Shown in pieces: positions 18,419 to 27,602 of a stretch of 64,000 nucleotides of DNA. A model generated the notes under the pieces. That model did no database searches and had not been told where the DNA came from. It worked only from the letters and a program-made list of their open reading frames with translations. Position numbers and translations under genes: made by a program. This DNA comes from JAENVT01 sp039931555 (GTDB lineage Bacteria > Actinomycetota > Acidimicrobiia > Acidimicrobiales > Ilumatobacteraceae), in assembly GCA_039931555.1 (NCBI GenBank), contig JBDTRP010000001.1:46566-110565 (forward strand). The letters are read 5' to 3'. Each line of letters opens with the position of its first letter. Within the stretch, counting starts at the first letter, position 1.

Positions 18419-19774
18419 TCAGGCGATGACGGGTACGGTCGACATGGCGTCGGAGAGCTCTTTGTCGGTGAGGTCGTAGTCGACCATGTTGCCGGCGAGG
18501 TAGCTCTCGTAGGCGGCCAGATCGAGGTGGCCGTGCCCGCACAGGGCGGTGAGGATGACCTTGCTCTCGCCGGTCTCCTGGCATCGCTTGGCCTCGCGGA
18601 TCGCCGCGGCAATTGCGTGCGTCGGCTCCGGCGCCGGCAGAATGCCCTCACTGCGGGCGAACGTCAGGGCACCGGCGAAGCATTCGGTCTGCGGGATCGC
18701 CTCCGCCTCGGCGAGGCCGAGTTCGTAGATGTGCGAGACCAGCGGCGACATGCCGTGGTAGCGCAGGCCGCCGGCATGGATCGACGGCGGGATGAAATCG
18801 TGACCCAGCGTGTGCATCTTCATGAGCGGTGTCATGCCGGCGGTGTCGCCGAAGTCGTAGCGGTACTCGCCCTTGGTCAGGCTCGGGCAGGCCGCCGGTT
18901 CCACGCAACGGATGGTGGGGTTGATGCGCCCGGCCATCTTCTCGCGCAGGAATGGGAAGGCCAGGCCACCGAAGTTCGAGCCACCACCGGTGCAGCCCAC
19001 CAGCAGATCGGGGGTCTCCCCCACCATCGCCAGTTGCAGCAACGCCTCTTCCCCGATCACCGTCTGGTGCAACAGCACGTGATTCAACACACTGCCGAGC
19101 GCATACCGGGTCTTCGGGTCGGCGACAGCGGCACCGACAGCCTCGGAGATCGCAATGCCAAGACTGCCCGGGTGATCAGGGTCCTGGGCCAGCAAGGACC
19201 GGCCGTAGTCCGTGACGTCCGATGGGCTGGAGTGCACCGTGGCCCCGTACACCTCCATCATCACTCGTCGGTACGGCTTGGCGACGTACGACGCGGCGAC
19301 CTGCCAGATCTCGCACTCGATGCCGTACTGAGCGGTGGCGAACGCCAATGCAGTCCCCCACTGACCGGCACCCGTCTCGGTCGTCAACTTGGTGATGCCT
19401 TCTTGGTGGTTGTAGTACGCCTGCGGCACCGCCGTGTTCGGCTTGTGCGACCCCGCCGGGCTGACACCTTCGTACTTGTAGTAGATCCGCGCCGGGGTGT
19501 CGAGCGCCTTCTCGAGGCGGTGGGCGCGGAACAGCGGCGACGGCCTCCACAGTCGGTACACGTCGAGGACGCCCCCGGGGATGTCGACGTAGCTGTCCTG
19601 GGTGACCTCCTGCATGATGAGGGCCATCGGGAACAGCGGGGCGAGATCATCGGGCCCGACCGGTTGCATCGTGCCCGGGTGCAGCGGGGGCGGCGGTGGT
19701 GACGGCAAGTCGGGGATGATGTTGTACCACTGCGTCGGGATCTGATCTTCGGACAACATGATCTTGTTCTGCAT
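18419..19774 (-). CDS. trpB2: Tryptophan synthase beta chain, TrpB2 type
   Basis: 451 residues. The PLP lysine is in EGVSPAGSHKPNTA, the phosphate-binding Gly loop is VGCTGGGSNFGG, and the N-terminus with PDLPSPPPPPLHPGT and the RPSPLFRAHRLEKAL block are distinctive of the longer TrpB2 class. TrpB2 enzymes condense indole (or use phosphoserine/serine) without an obligatory TrpA; no trpA or other trp gene is adjacent, consistent with a salvage role. A strong Shine-Dalgarno GAGGTGA precedes the ATG at 19774, so this mRNA is probably leadered. Confidence 0.93.
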   Translation of the reverse strand: MQNKIMLSEDQIPTQWYNIIPDLPSPPPPPLHPGTMQPVGPDDLAPLFPMALIMQEVTQDSYVDIPGGVLDVYRLWRPSPLFRAHRLEKALDTPARIYYKYEGVSPAGSHKPNTAVPQAYYNHQEGITKLTTETGAGQWGTALAFATAQYGIECEIWQVAASYVAKPYRRVMMEVYGATVHSSPSDVTDYGRSLLAQDPDHPGSLGIAISEAVGAAVADPKTRYALGSVLNHVLLHQTVIGEEALLQLAMVGETPDLLVGCTGGGSNFGGLAFPFLREKMAGRINPTIRCVEPAACPSLTKGEYRYDFGDTAGMTPLMKMHTLGHDFIPPSIHAGGLRYHGMSPLVSHIYELGLAEAEAIPQTECFAGALTFARSEGILPAPEPTHAIAAAIREAKRCQETGESKVILTALCGHGHLDLAAYESYLAGNMVDYDLTDKELSDAMSTVPVIA

Positions 19775-19842
19775 GGCTCACCTCGGGGTTCTGGAAGGCA
19801 ACGACGGAACGGTAGCCCGTTGCGCAACTAGCGTGTCGAGGT

Positions 19843-20886
19843 ATGCACATGGTCCACGGGAGGGCGCAGCACTACGCATGGGGAGACACGTCCGCGATCC
19901 CAGACATGGTCGGCGAGCAATCCGACGGCCGGCCGTGGGCCGAGTGGTGGATGGGCACCCACCCGCTCGCGCCGTCGACCATCGACGATGGGTCGCCGTT
20001 GCAGTCGATCGCCGGCGAGCTTCCCTACCTGTTGAAGCTGATGGCTGCGGCGCAGCCGCTCTCGCTGCAAACCCACCCCGATCACCTCCGGGCCGAGTCC
20101 GGCTACGAGCGGGAGGAACAGCTCGGCATCGCTCGAGACTCGCCGCAGCGCACCTATCGAGATCGGTTCGCCAAGCCCGAGATGCTCTGCGCCCTCACGA
20201 CATTCGACACACTGTGTGGCTTTCGCCGCATCGACGACACCGTTGCGTTGCTCGACGACATCGAGGCCCACGACCTGGCGAAGTTGCTACAACACGAGAA
20301 GCTCGCCGCGACCGTCGAGGCCGTGTACCGCCGCCAGTTCGACATCACGTCGACGATCGCCGCCTGCCGGCGCCACGACGGTGTCGAGGCCGCCCTGGTC
20401 ACCGAGCTCGCCCGCGCCTACCCCGACGACCCGTCGGTGGCCGTGACCCTGCTGCTCAACCGGGTGCTGCTCGGTCCCGGCGACGCCGTGTTCCTCGGCC
20501 CGGGAAACCTGCACGCCTACCTCCGGGGCTTCGGCGTGGAAGTGATGGCCAGCAGCGACAACGTCGTGCGCGGCGGTCTCACCGTGAAGCACGTCGACGT
20601 CGAGGAGCTGCTCGACGTGCTCGACTTCGAGCCGTTGGAACAGCCGGTCGTCCACGCCGTGGAGTCCGAGCCCGGTTGGTGGCGTTACCCCACCCCGCAC
20701 ACGCCGTTCGCAGTGTCGCGCTGCGAGATCCGGGCGGGGGCGCGGCGCCGCCACCAAGCGGTAGGCCGCGAGCTGGTGCTGTTCGTGAGCGGGGCGCGCC
20801 GCGGCGAATGCCAGTTCCTGGCGGATGGGGAGTCCGCCAACTTGGCCGGCCCCGCCTCCATCTTCGTTGTGCAAGAACCGATCTAG
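19843..20886 (+). CDS. manA: Mannose-6-phosphate isomerase, class I
   Basis: 347 residues. Zinc-site motifs of type I phosphomannose isomerases are present: QTHPDHLRAESGY, KPEMLCALTTFDTLCGFR, and GNLHAYLRGFGVEVMASSDNVVRGGLTVKHVDVEELL (catalytic and metal-binding His). N-terminus GRAQHYAWGDTSAIPDM is canonical. It interconverts fructose-6-phosphate and mannose-6-phosphate for mannan or GDP-mannose synthesis. The C-terminus is convergent with the phosphorylase gene; the two stop codons lie 2 bp apart around a CTAGATCTAG palindrome. Confidence 0.95.
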   Translation: MHMVHGRAQHYAWGDTSAIPDMVGEQSDGRPWAEWWMGTHPLAPSTIDDGSPLQSIAGELPYLLKLMAAAQPLSLQTHPDHLRAESGYEREEQLGIARDSPQRTYRDRFAKPEMLCALTTFDTLCGFRRIDDTVALLDDIEAHDLAKLLQHEKLAATVEAVYRRQFDITSTIAACRRHDGVEAALVTELARAYPDDPSVAVTLLLNRVLLGPGDAVFLGPGNLHAYLRGFGVEVMASSDNVVRGGLTVKHVDVEELLDVLDFEPLEQPVVHAVESEPGWWRYPTPHTPFAVSRCEIRAGARRRHQAVGRELVLFVSGARRGECQFLADGESANLAGPASIFVVQEPI

Positions 20887-20888
20887 AT

Positions 20889-21656
20889 CTAGAGGCGGAT
20901 GACGGCGTCGAGGGCGAGATCGAGCAGTCGGTCGCGTGCCGAGGTCTGCGACTCCCAATGGCGATGATCCCATTCACTGGCGCTGACATCGTCGCCGGCG
21001 TAGAGCAGCTGGCCGTAGACGACGCCACGGAACGCCGCAGCCGCGAACATCGCTGCGGCCTCCATCTCCACAGTGATGCACCCCTGCTCGCGTCGCCGGG
21101 CAACCTTGTCCGGGGTTTCGCGGAAGAAGGCGTCGGTCGTCCAGGTCAGGCCGCGGTCGTGCGGCACGCCCGCCTCACTGAGCACGTCGTCGATCGCCGA
21201 GAGGGCCCGCGGGTGTGGAACTACGGAGGCGTCCGCCGGTGCATAGTGATAGCTGGTGCCCTCGTCGCGGATCGCGCCCGTCGGCACGATCACATGCCCC
21301 ACGTCGAACCCGGGGCGAACGATGCCCGCACCGCCACAGCCGATGATCAGCGTCGCGCCGAGCGAGATCACGACTTCCAACGACGTCACCGCGGCAGGCG
21401 CGCCGACGCCTGGACTGATCAGGGCGACCTCGTACCCCTTGTGCTCGATGATGCAGATCGCATGATCACCGTGCTCGAACGGCACGTTGTGGACCGGCTC
21501 GACATCGATCGTGCGATCCCGGACGACGTTGCCGAACCAGCACATCACCGCGCGCGACGGGAAACCCAGCATCGGCTGGTGGATCGACGGGTTGATCACC
21601 GCGCCGGGCGATGGATCGAACTCGAACAGCGGATGATCGTTCGGCTGAATTGGCAC
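20889..21656 (-). CDS. Nucleoside (uridine-type) phosphorylase
   Basis: 255 residues from a GTG at 21656, chosen because the upstream extension would run into the preceding gene and reads as unstructured basic sequence. NP-I family signatures: CIIEHKGYEVALISPGVGAPAAV, IIGCGGAGIV, and the substrate-binding EMEAAAMFAAAAFRGVVYGQLLYAGDD. It most resembles uridine phosphorylase-like enzymes that cleave nucleosides with phosphate for salvage; a purine nucleoside substrate cannot be excluded. Confidence 0.85.
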   Translation of the reverse strand: MPIQPNDHPLFEFDPSPGAVINPSIHQPMLGFPSRAVMCWFGNVVRDRTIDVEPVHNVPFEHGDHAICIIEHKGYEVALISPGVGAPAAVTSLEVVISLGATLIIGCGGAGIVRPGFDVGHVIVPTGAIRDEGTSYHYAPADASVVPHPRALSAIDDVLSEAGVPHDRGLTWTTDAFFRETPDKVARRREQGCITVEMEAAAMFAAAAFRGVVYGQLLYAGDDVSASEWDHRHWESQTSARDRLLDLALDAVIRL

Positions 21657-21660
21657 AGCG

Positions 21661-21888
21661 TCAGGAAGCCTGCGGAATGAGATCAGTGACGGCGATCTCG
21701 AAGCCCGGCACGACCGGCGTGGTGATCGTGTCGCCATCGCGCCACTCCGACGACATAGCAGTGGGGCGCAATCCGATCACGAACCGCTCGTCGACGTCGA
21801 CGAGCCAGATCTCCTGCACGCCAGGCCAGATCGCTGAGGTTCCGCGGTCACGGACATGAGCGCACACTACCGGCGGCCGGTCGATCAA
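21661..21888 (-). pseudogene. C-terminal fragment of an Uma2/DUF820-type protein
   Basis: 75 residues. PGVQEIWLVDVDERFVIGLRP and DGDTITTPVVPGFEIAVTDLI match the C-terminal strands of Uma2-family (DUF820, restriction-endonuclease-like) proteins. The N-terminal half with the catalytic residues is absent, and the frame begins inside the last codons of ispG (4-bp overlap), so this is most likely a remnant rather than a functional short gene. It could still be expressed with ispG. Confidence 0.5.
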
Positions 21889-23099
21889 TGCGCCGTGGTT
21901 CGCCTGATTTCGACGATGCGTTCGTCGGAGTGATTGACGTCGTCGCCCTGCTCGTTCAGCAACTTGGCACGGTCCTTGGCGGCTTCACGCTCGGCCAACG
22001 CAGTGTCGACTCGGGCGATCGCCGCGTCGGTGCCGTGCTCGTTGATGAACTCGGCCCATTCGACCAGCGCCTCGACCATCTCCGACTCGGGGACCACCGC
22101 GACGTTGCGTCCCTTGACGAAAAGATGACCTCGCTTGTTGCCGGCGGCAATGCCGAGGTCGGCCTCGCGAGCCTCCCCCGGGCCGTTGACCACGCAACCC
22201 ATCACAGCGACCTGCAACGGGATCTTGCGATCGCCGAACGCCTTCATGGCCCGGTTGGCAACGTCGATCACGTCGATCTCGGCTCGACCGCAACTCGGGC
22301 AGGCGATCAGGTCGATGTTCTTTCGTTCGCGCAATCCGAGGGCCTCGAGCAACTGTCGCCCTGCGCGGGCTTCCTCGACCGGGTCGGCAGTCAAGGAGTA
22401 GCGGATGGTGTCGCCGATGCCCTCCAGCAACAGCGTGGCGATGCCGGCCGTGGCCTTCACCAGACCAGCGGGCGGCGGCCCGGCCTCGGTCACGCCGAGG
22501 TGCAGCGGCACATCGGTCACCTCACTCAGCTGACGATATGCCTCGACCATCAACGGTACGTTCGATGCCTTGACGCTGATCTTCATCAGATCGAAGTCGA
22601 CCTCGTGGAAGTAGGCCATCTCGCGCTGCGCGCTCTCGACCATCGCTTCGGGCGTGATGCCGCCGTACTTCTCGTACAGCGACGGGTCGAGCGAGCCGCC
22701 GTTGACGCCGATGCGGATCGAGATCTGCCGGTCACGTGCCTCGGCAGCTACCGCCTTGATGTGCTCCGGCTTGCGAATGTTGCCCGGGTTCAGCCGCAAC
22801 CCGTGCACGCCGGCCTCCATGGCCGCCAGTGCCATGCGGTACTGGTGATGGATGTCGGCGATGATCGGGATCGGCGAACGCGGAACGATCTGGGCCAGCC
22901 CCTCGGCCGCTTCCTGCTCGTTGCAGGTACAGCGAACAATGTCGCAGCCGGCGGCAGCGAGCGCATAGATCTGCTGCAGCGTGCCTTCGACATCGGCCGT
23001 CTTGGTGATGGTCATCGACTGCACCGAGATCGGCGCGCCGCCCCCGACGAGCACCTTGCCGACGGAGATCTGGCGAGTGGCCTTGCGATCGAAGGGCAT
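21885..23099 (-). CDS. ispG: (E)-4-hydroxy-3-methylbut-2-enyl-diphosphate synthase
   Basis: 404 residues from the ATG at 23099. The TIM-barrel half starts ISVGKVLVGGGAPISVQSMT and contains GLRLNPGNI; the C-terminal iron-sulfur half has CPSCGR and MGCVVNGPGEA, supplying the three Cys ligands of the [4Fe-4S] cluster. It makes HMBPP in the MEP isoprenoid pathway. It follows dxr and rseP on the same strand, the standard actinobacterial order, and shares the pathway with dxr. The C-terminus is slightly extended and charged. Confidence 0.96.
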   Translation of the reverse strand: MPFDRKATRQISVGKVLVGGGAPISVQSMTITKTADVEGTLQQIYALAAAGCDIVRCTCNEQEAAEGLAQIVPRSPIPIIADIHHQYRMALAAMEAGVHGLRLNPGNIRKPEHIKAVAAEARDRQISIRIGVNGGSLDPSLYEKYGGITPEAMVESAQREMAYFHEVDFDLMKISVKASNVPLMVEAYRQLSEVTDVPLHLGVTEAGPPPAGLVKATAGIATLLLEGIGDTIRYSLTADPVEEARAGRQLLEALGLRERKNIDLIACPSCGRAEIDVIDVANRAMKAFGDRKIPLQVAVMGCVVNGPGEAREADLGIAAGNKRGHLFVKGRNVAVVPESEMVEALVEWAEFINEHGTDAAIARVDTALAEREAAKDRAKLLNEQGDDVNHSDERIVEIRRTTAH

Positions 23100-23116
23100 G
23101 ACTGCAGTGTGCCAGT

Positions 23117-24376
23117 TCAGCGCAAGGGCTTGGCGAAGTCGAGGTACAACCCGGTGATGAACAGCATCAGCAGCACGCCGATCATCGCCATGGCCACCGG
23201 GATCATCTTGGCGATGTCGGCTCGATACGGCGCCCGCCCGCGGCGCGACCGCAGTCGCTCGTAGGTGGCGATGGCCGCGTGCCCCCCGTCGAAGGGCAGC
23301 ACTGGGAACAGGTTCAGCAGGCCGACAAACACGTTGACCGCTGCGAGGGTCAACAGCAGACCGCCGAAGCCAGACTCGTCGCCGATCGACGCACTCAACT
23401 TGCTGATGCCGACGACGGTGGTCGGCCTGGTGTTGAGATCGGTGTTGGATCCGGTCAGATGGCCGATGATGTTGACCGGGTTGAGCACCTTCACCACCCC
23501 GCCGACGCTCTGCCACATGACGGGCCCGACGTCGCGAATGCTGTGGAAGGCAGCGCTGGCGATCGACTCGTTGTTCCACGACACCTCGCTGCCCGAGCTG
23601 ACCCCGAGGAAGGCCTTCCCGAACCTGTCGCCCGTTGTCGGGTTGGAGCCGAGTCCGACCACCTTGGTGATCGTGGCGCCATCCCGATCGAGCACCAGGG
23701 TGACCGGATCGCCAGGCTGATGGCTGCGAATCTGATTGACGAAATCGTCGGGGCTCGTCGGCACGACGCCGTCGATTGACAGCACGATGTCGCCCGGCTC
23801 GACACCGGCGACGTTGGCGGGGAACCCGGTCTCGACACTGCCGATCCCGACGCGCCCGGTCTCGACCCGGCGTCCGTTGACGGCGTAGACACCGAAGATC
23901 AAGGCGATGGCGATCAGCATGTGCATCAACGAACCGGCGGTGATCACCAGCATGCGGCGCGGATAGCTCTTGTTGCGATACGCCCGCGGCTCGTCTGCCG
24001 GATCGACCTCGTCGAGGTTGTTCATCCCGATGATGCGCACGAACGCGCCGACGGGATAGGCCCGGAAGCCATACTCGGTCTCGCCACGGCGGAAGCTCCA
24101 CAGCTTCGGGCCCATGAACAAGAAGAACTGCGTGGCCTTCATGCCCGTCCAGCGAGCGGTGACGAAGTGGCCGAGTTCGTGGAGGAAGATCGAGATGAGC
24201 AGGCCGATGGCGAACATGAAGGCCCACGGGCTCCACATGAACAGCGCGACGAGCAGGCCGATGATCACCGCAAAGCCGATCACCGCGGTCGACCCACCGG
24301 CGGTCGGCTCGAGCTCGGGGCTGTCTGCCCCGCCGGCCATCACCTCGTTGCGAAACTTGGTGTAGGTGTCACTCAC
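23117..24376 (-). CDS. rseP: Site-2 (RIP) zinc metalloprotease
   Basis: 419 residues. The zinc-binding HELGHFVTARWTG lies in the first core membrane helix (about residue 65); the third ligand is in NLFPVLPFDGGHAA near the C-terminus. Between them is a PDZ domain (GFPANVAGVEPGDIVLSIDG). An extra N-terminal hydrophobic segment (AVIGFAVIIGLLVALFMW) is present. Such proteases cut transmembrane anti-sigma factors or remnant signal peptides. The ATG overlaps the dxr stop by 4 bp. Confidence 0.93.
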   Translation of the reverse strand: MSDTYTKFRNEVMAGGADSPELEPTAGGSTAVIGFAVIIGLLVALFMWSPWAFMFAIGLLISIFLHELGHFVTARWTGMKATQFFLFMGPKLWSFRRGETEYGFRAYPVGAFVRIIGMNNLDEVDPADEPRAYRNKSYPRRMLVITAGSLMHMLIAIALIFGVYAVNGRRVETGRVGIGSVETGFPANVAGVEPGDIVLSIDGVVPTSPDDFVNQIRSHQPGDPVTLVLDRDGATITKVVGLGSNPTTGDRFGKAFLGVSSGSEVSWNNESIASAAFHSIRDVGPVMWQSVGGVVKVLNPVNIIGHLTGSNTDLNTRPTTVVGISKLSASIGDESGFGGLLLTLAAVNVFVGLLNLFPVLPFDGGHAAIATYERLRSRRGRAPYRADIAKMIPVAMAMIGVLLMLFITGLYLDFAKPLR

Positions 24377-25515
24377 GCTGCAAGAACCTCCGTGGCCACC
24401 TGACGCGCACGAGCATCGGCGGCAATGATGTCGTCCACTGTTCTATCGGCAGATCGCTCGAAGCGCTGGAGCGATGCGTCACACACCTCGGCGATCTGTG
24501 ACCAGCGGATGCGCCCGGCCAAGAAGGCTTCGACGGCCACCTCGTTGGCTGCGCTGAGCCAGGCCGGAGCCGTCGAGCCGATCCGGCCGGCCTCGTACGC
24601 AAGCGGCAGGCACCGGAACGTGGTGGTATCGGGTGCCTCGAAGTCGAGCCGGCGCAGCGTTGCCCAGTCGATTCGACCGAACGCCGTGGAGATCCTGCTG
24701 GGGAACGCCAGCGCGTATCCGATGGGCAGACGCATGTCGGGCATGCTGAGCTGGGCGATCGTCGAGCCGTCGGTGAACTCGATCATCGAGTGCACGACCG
24801 ACTGCGGATGCACGACGACCTCGATCTGATCGTAGGGCGTGCCGAACAGCTCGTGCGCCTCGATCACCTCGAGGCCCTTGTTCATCAAGGTGCTGGAGTC
24901 GATGGTGATCTTCGGGCCCATCTTCCACGTCGGGTGGGCCAATGCCTGATCGATCTCGACATCGGCAAGATCAGCCTTGCTGCGACCGCGGAAGGGCCCG
25001 CCACTGGCTGTCAGCACGATACGGGCGACCTCGCGGCCCGCGTCGACGCTCGAACGCAGGCACTGATGCACTGCACAGTGCTCGCTGTCGACCGGAACCA
25101 GCTCGGCGCCGGCGGTCGATCGGAGTGGTTGCACGACCGGTGCGCCGGCGATCAGGCTCTCCTTGTTGGCCAGCGCCAACCGCTTGCCCAGCGCCAGGGT
25201 GCGCACGGTCACCGCCAGGCCGGCGAAGCCGACGACGCCATTGACGACGACGTCGGCATCATCGGCCAGATCCGCGAGATCGGCGACAACCTCGGCGAAC
25301 GGCAGCGCGGCAGCGACCTCGGCCCGCTTGCTGTGGTCCGCCACTGCGACGACCTTTGGTCGGAACTCGTTGGCCTGGGCGATCAGCACGTCGATCGACG
25401 AGGCGACGCCGAGAGCGACGACCTCGTAGCTGCCCGCCTCGGCACGGACGACATCGAGGGTCTGCACGCCGATCGACCCCGAGGAGCCGGCGATGGCGAC
25501 ACGTACCGTTGACAT
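24373..25515 (-). CDS. dxr: 1-deoxy-D-xylulose 5-phosphate reductoisomerase
   Basis: 380 residues from the ATG at 25515 (STVRVAIAGSSGSIG). NADPH-binding GSSGSIGVQTLDVV, the LANKESLIAGAP motif, VPVDSEHCAVHQCL and LTASGGPFRGR (flexible active-site loop) are all present. It performs the first committed MEP-pathway step. A 4-bp ATGA overlap couples it to rseP, and ispG follows, so two MEP enzymes and a protease are probably cotranslated. Confidence 0.96.
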   Translation of the reverse strand: MSTVRVAIAGSSGSIGVQTLDVVRAEAGSYEVVALGVASSIDVLIAQANEFRPKVVAVADHSKRAEVAAALPFAEVVADLADLADDADVVVNGVVGFAGLAVTVRTLALGKRLALANKESLIAGAPVVQPLRSTAGAELVPVDSEHCAVHQCLRSSVDAGREVARIVLTASGGPFRGRSKADLADVEIDQALAHPTWKMGPKITIDSSTLMNKGLEVIEAHELFGTPYDQIEVVVHPQSVVHSMIEFTDGSTIAQLSMPDMRLPIGYALAFPSRISTAFGRIDWATLRRLDFEAPDTTTFRCLPLAYEAGRIGSTAPAWLSAANEVAVEAFLAGRIRWSQIAEVCDASLQRFERSADRTVDDIIAADARARQVATEVLAA

Positions 25516-25573
25516 GCCGATCAGTCTCGCATCGATCGGCCACATCCGGCCTGCGGGCAGTGTTGCCCTCCGG

Positions 25574-26980
25574 CTATTTGGTCACCCAGGGCTGCAGGAT
25601 CTGCAGGAGGTAGTACACCGCAGGGAGGCTGAACAGGAATCCGTCAAAGCGATCGAGCACACCACCGTGACCGCGGATGATCGTGCCGAAGTCCTTGATG
25701 TCGAGATTGCGCTTGAACATGCTCTCGGTCAGGTCGCCGATAGGCGCCATGATCGAGATCACGATGCCCAAGATGATCAGGTCACCGGCACTGTTCCAGG
25801 TGCTCGAGCGATCCGTGACGCCGACGATCACCATCGCCAGGATCGTGGCCACCGTGCCGCCGAACAGACCTTCGATGCTCTTGTTGGGACTGATCCAGGC
25901 CCGCAGCGGTGACTTGCCCGCGGCGCTGCCGAGCACCAGCGCGCCGACATCGTTGGCCACGACGCCGATCGCCAGCAAGCACAATGTGTCGGTGCCGATC
26001 CTGGTGCTGATGAACCCTTCTGCCACGGGGAAGCCGGAGCCTTTCGAGTACCTCAGGATCAGCGCCGCGAACGAACCGAGGAAGCCGATCCACACGACAC
26101 CAAGGGTCGTGATGGCCATGTTCGGCATCGGGGCCGCTTCGAGGCTCTTGGCCCCGATGAAGGTGAGCGCAGCGGCGACGAACCCGAGCGCGATGATCAA
26201 CGGCAGCGCCTGCTCGCCGGCCCAGTAGGTGGCGATCGGCATCGCCACGCATGCCACGATGCCGACGAACGTCGCCGGGCGATAGCCCTTCTCGGACACC
26301 TTGTCGAAGTATTCGACTGCGCCGAACCCCAGCACGGCGACGACGACCAGCAGGACGAGCTTCGGGCTGACGACCACCGCAACGACGAACACGGCAGCCA
26401 GCACCAGACCGACACCGATCGCTGTCGGAACATCGCGTCCCGACGACTTGGCCGGCCGCTTCGAGGGACGAGCGGTCGACCCGGATCGGGCGGGGCGGCC
26501 ACCGCGCACCGGCTCGCCGGGGCGGCCTTTGCGAGGCACCGGCCGTGAACGGTCGTCGGTGGGATCCGTGCCGATGGTGATTCGACCGGGCTCGCGCCGA
26601 ATCGGGATCGACTCGTCGCGACTGGTGATGTCGTCGCCGGCGCCGACCACCGGTTCGATCGGAACGACTCGCTCCATCTCGCCGGTTTCGTCGTGTGGGT
26701 CGACGGGTTGATCATCGCGCCACACCGGGGCCTTGCCGGCGAACGACGACCAGACATCGAGGTCGTCGGTGTGGTCCGAGGGCTGGGTGGCGGTCAGGGT
26801 GCGCGGCATCTCGCCGGTGGGGGGCTCGGTCCAATGCGGCAACGGGCCGGTGTCGGACGCTCCGAACGAGAGGCCGCCGGACTCGTTCTCGTCGTCGGTC
26901 GAGTCGGCGAACAACGGTGGACCGTAGTCCTCTGCTTCCTCTTCATCCGGGCGTCGAGGACGCCGTGAATCGTCAGTCAT
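25574..26980 (-). CDS. cdsA: Phosphatidate cytidylyltransferase
   Basis: 468 residues. The C-terminal half is a multi-pass membrane enzyme ending in the CDP-diglyceride synthase signature (MAPIGDLTESMFKRNLDIKDFG followed by GHGGVLDRFDGFLF). The first ~170 residues are an unusual soluble, acidic then Arg/Gly-rich extension (PDEEEAEDYGPP; GRPGEPVRGGRPARS) that makes this protein roughly 180 residues longer than typical CdsA. It forms CDP-diacylglycerol for phospholipids. Located between frr and dxr as in other actinobacteria. Confidence 0.94.
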   Translation of the reverse strand: MTDDSRRPRRPDEEEAEDYGPPLFADSTDDENESGGLSFGASDTGPLPHWTEPPTGEMPRTLTATQPSDHTDDLDVWSSFAGKAPVWRDDQPVDPHDETGEMERVVPIEPVVGAGDDITSRDESIPIRREPGRITIGTDPTDDRSRPVPRKGRPGEPVRGGRPARSGSTARPSKRPAKSSGRDVPTAIGVGLVLAAVFVVAVVVSPKLVLLVVVAVLGFGAVEYFDKVSEKGYRPATFVGIVACVAMPIATYWAGEQALPLIIALGFVAAALTFIGAKSLEAAPMPNMAITTLGVVWIGFLGSFAALILRYSKGSGFPVAEGFISTRIGTDTLCLLAIGVVANDVGALVLGSAAGKSPLRAWISPNKSIEGLFGGTVATILAMVIVGVTDRSSTWNSAGDLIILGIVISIMAPIGDLTESMFKRNLDIKDFGTIIRGHGGVLDRFDGFLFSLPAVYYLLQILQPWVTK

Positions 26981-26999
26981 GCAAATCCCCTTTGCTCGC

Positions 27000-27557
27000 T
27001 CAGACCTCGAGGAGTTCTTGCTCTTTACGGCCGAACGCCTTGTCGATCATCTCCACGTGCTCGTGGGTGATCCGCTCGATTTCCTTCTCTGCTCGCTCCA
27101 GCTCATTTGCGGAGATCTCGGCGGCTTTCTCCGAGGCGTCGAGGTGCTTGCGCGCATCCCGACGAATGTTGCGGACGGCGATTCGGCCGTCTTCCGCCAT
27201 GTTCTTGACGATCTTGACGAATTCCTTGCGACGCTCCTCGGTGAGAGGAGGGAAGTTGAGTCGGATGATCACTCCGTCGTTCGATGGACTGACCCCGAGG
27301 TCGCTGTCGCGGATGGCCTTCTCGATGGCCCCCAGCGAAGCGCGGTCGTGTGGCTTGATGATCAACTGCCGTGCTTCGGGCACCTGAAATCCGGCAAGTT
27401 GCTGCACCGGCACCATCGACCCGTAGTAGTCGACCATCAGCTTTTCGACCAGCGCCGGAGACGCTCGACCGGTGCGCACCGTGGTGAACAGGCTCTGCAC
27501 GTGCTCGACAGCCTTCTCCATCTTGTCGATGGCGTCGAGAAGCGTCTCTTCAGTCAC
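27000..27557 (-). CDS. frr: Ribosome recycling factor
   Basis: 185 residues from a GTG. The three-helix/beta-barrel RRF pattern is intact: TVRTGRASPALVEKLMVDYYGSMVPVQQLA, then IRLNFPPLTEERRKEFVKIVKNMAEDGRIAVRNIRRDA. It splits post-termination ribosomes with EF-G. Part of rpsB-tsf-pyrH-frr. Confidence 0.97.
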   Translation of the reverse strand: MTEETLLDAIDKMEKAVEHVQSLFTTVRTGRASPALVEKLMVDYYGSMVPVQQLAGFQVPEARQLIIKPHDRASLGAIEKAIRDSDLGVSPSNDGVIIRLNFPPLTEERRKEFVKIVKNMAEDGRIAVRNIRRDARKHLDASEKAAEISANELERAEKEIERITHEHVEMIDKAFGRKEQELLEV

Positions 27558-27602
27558 GGCGACCAGCGTATCGACCGGCGGGGAGGCGTGACGTGCATCC
27601 CG

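Noticed and set aside
18050..21680. Long plus-strand frames opposite trpB2 and beyond manA
   Set aside because: Shadows of trpB2, manA and the phosphorylase; no recognisable protein features.
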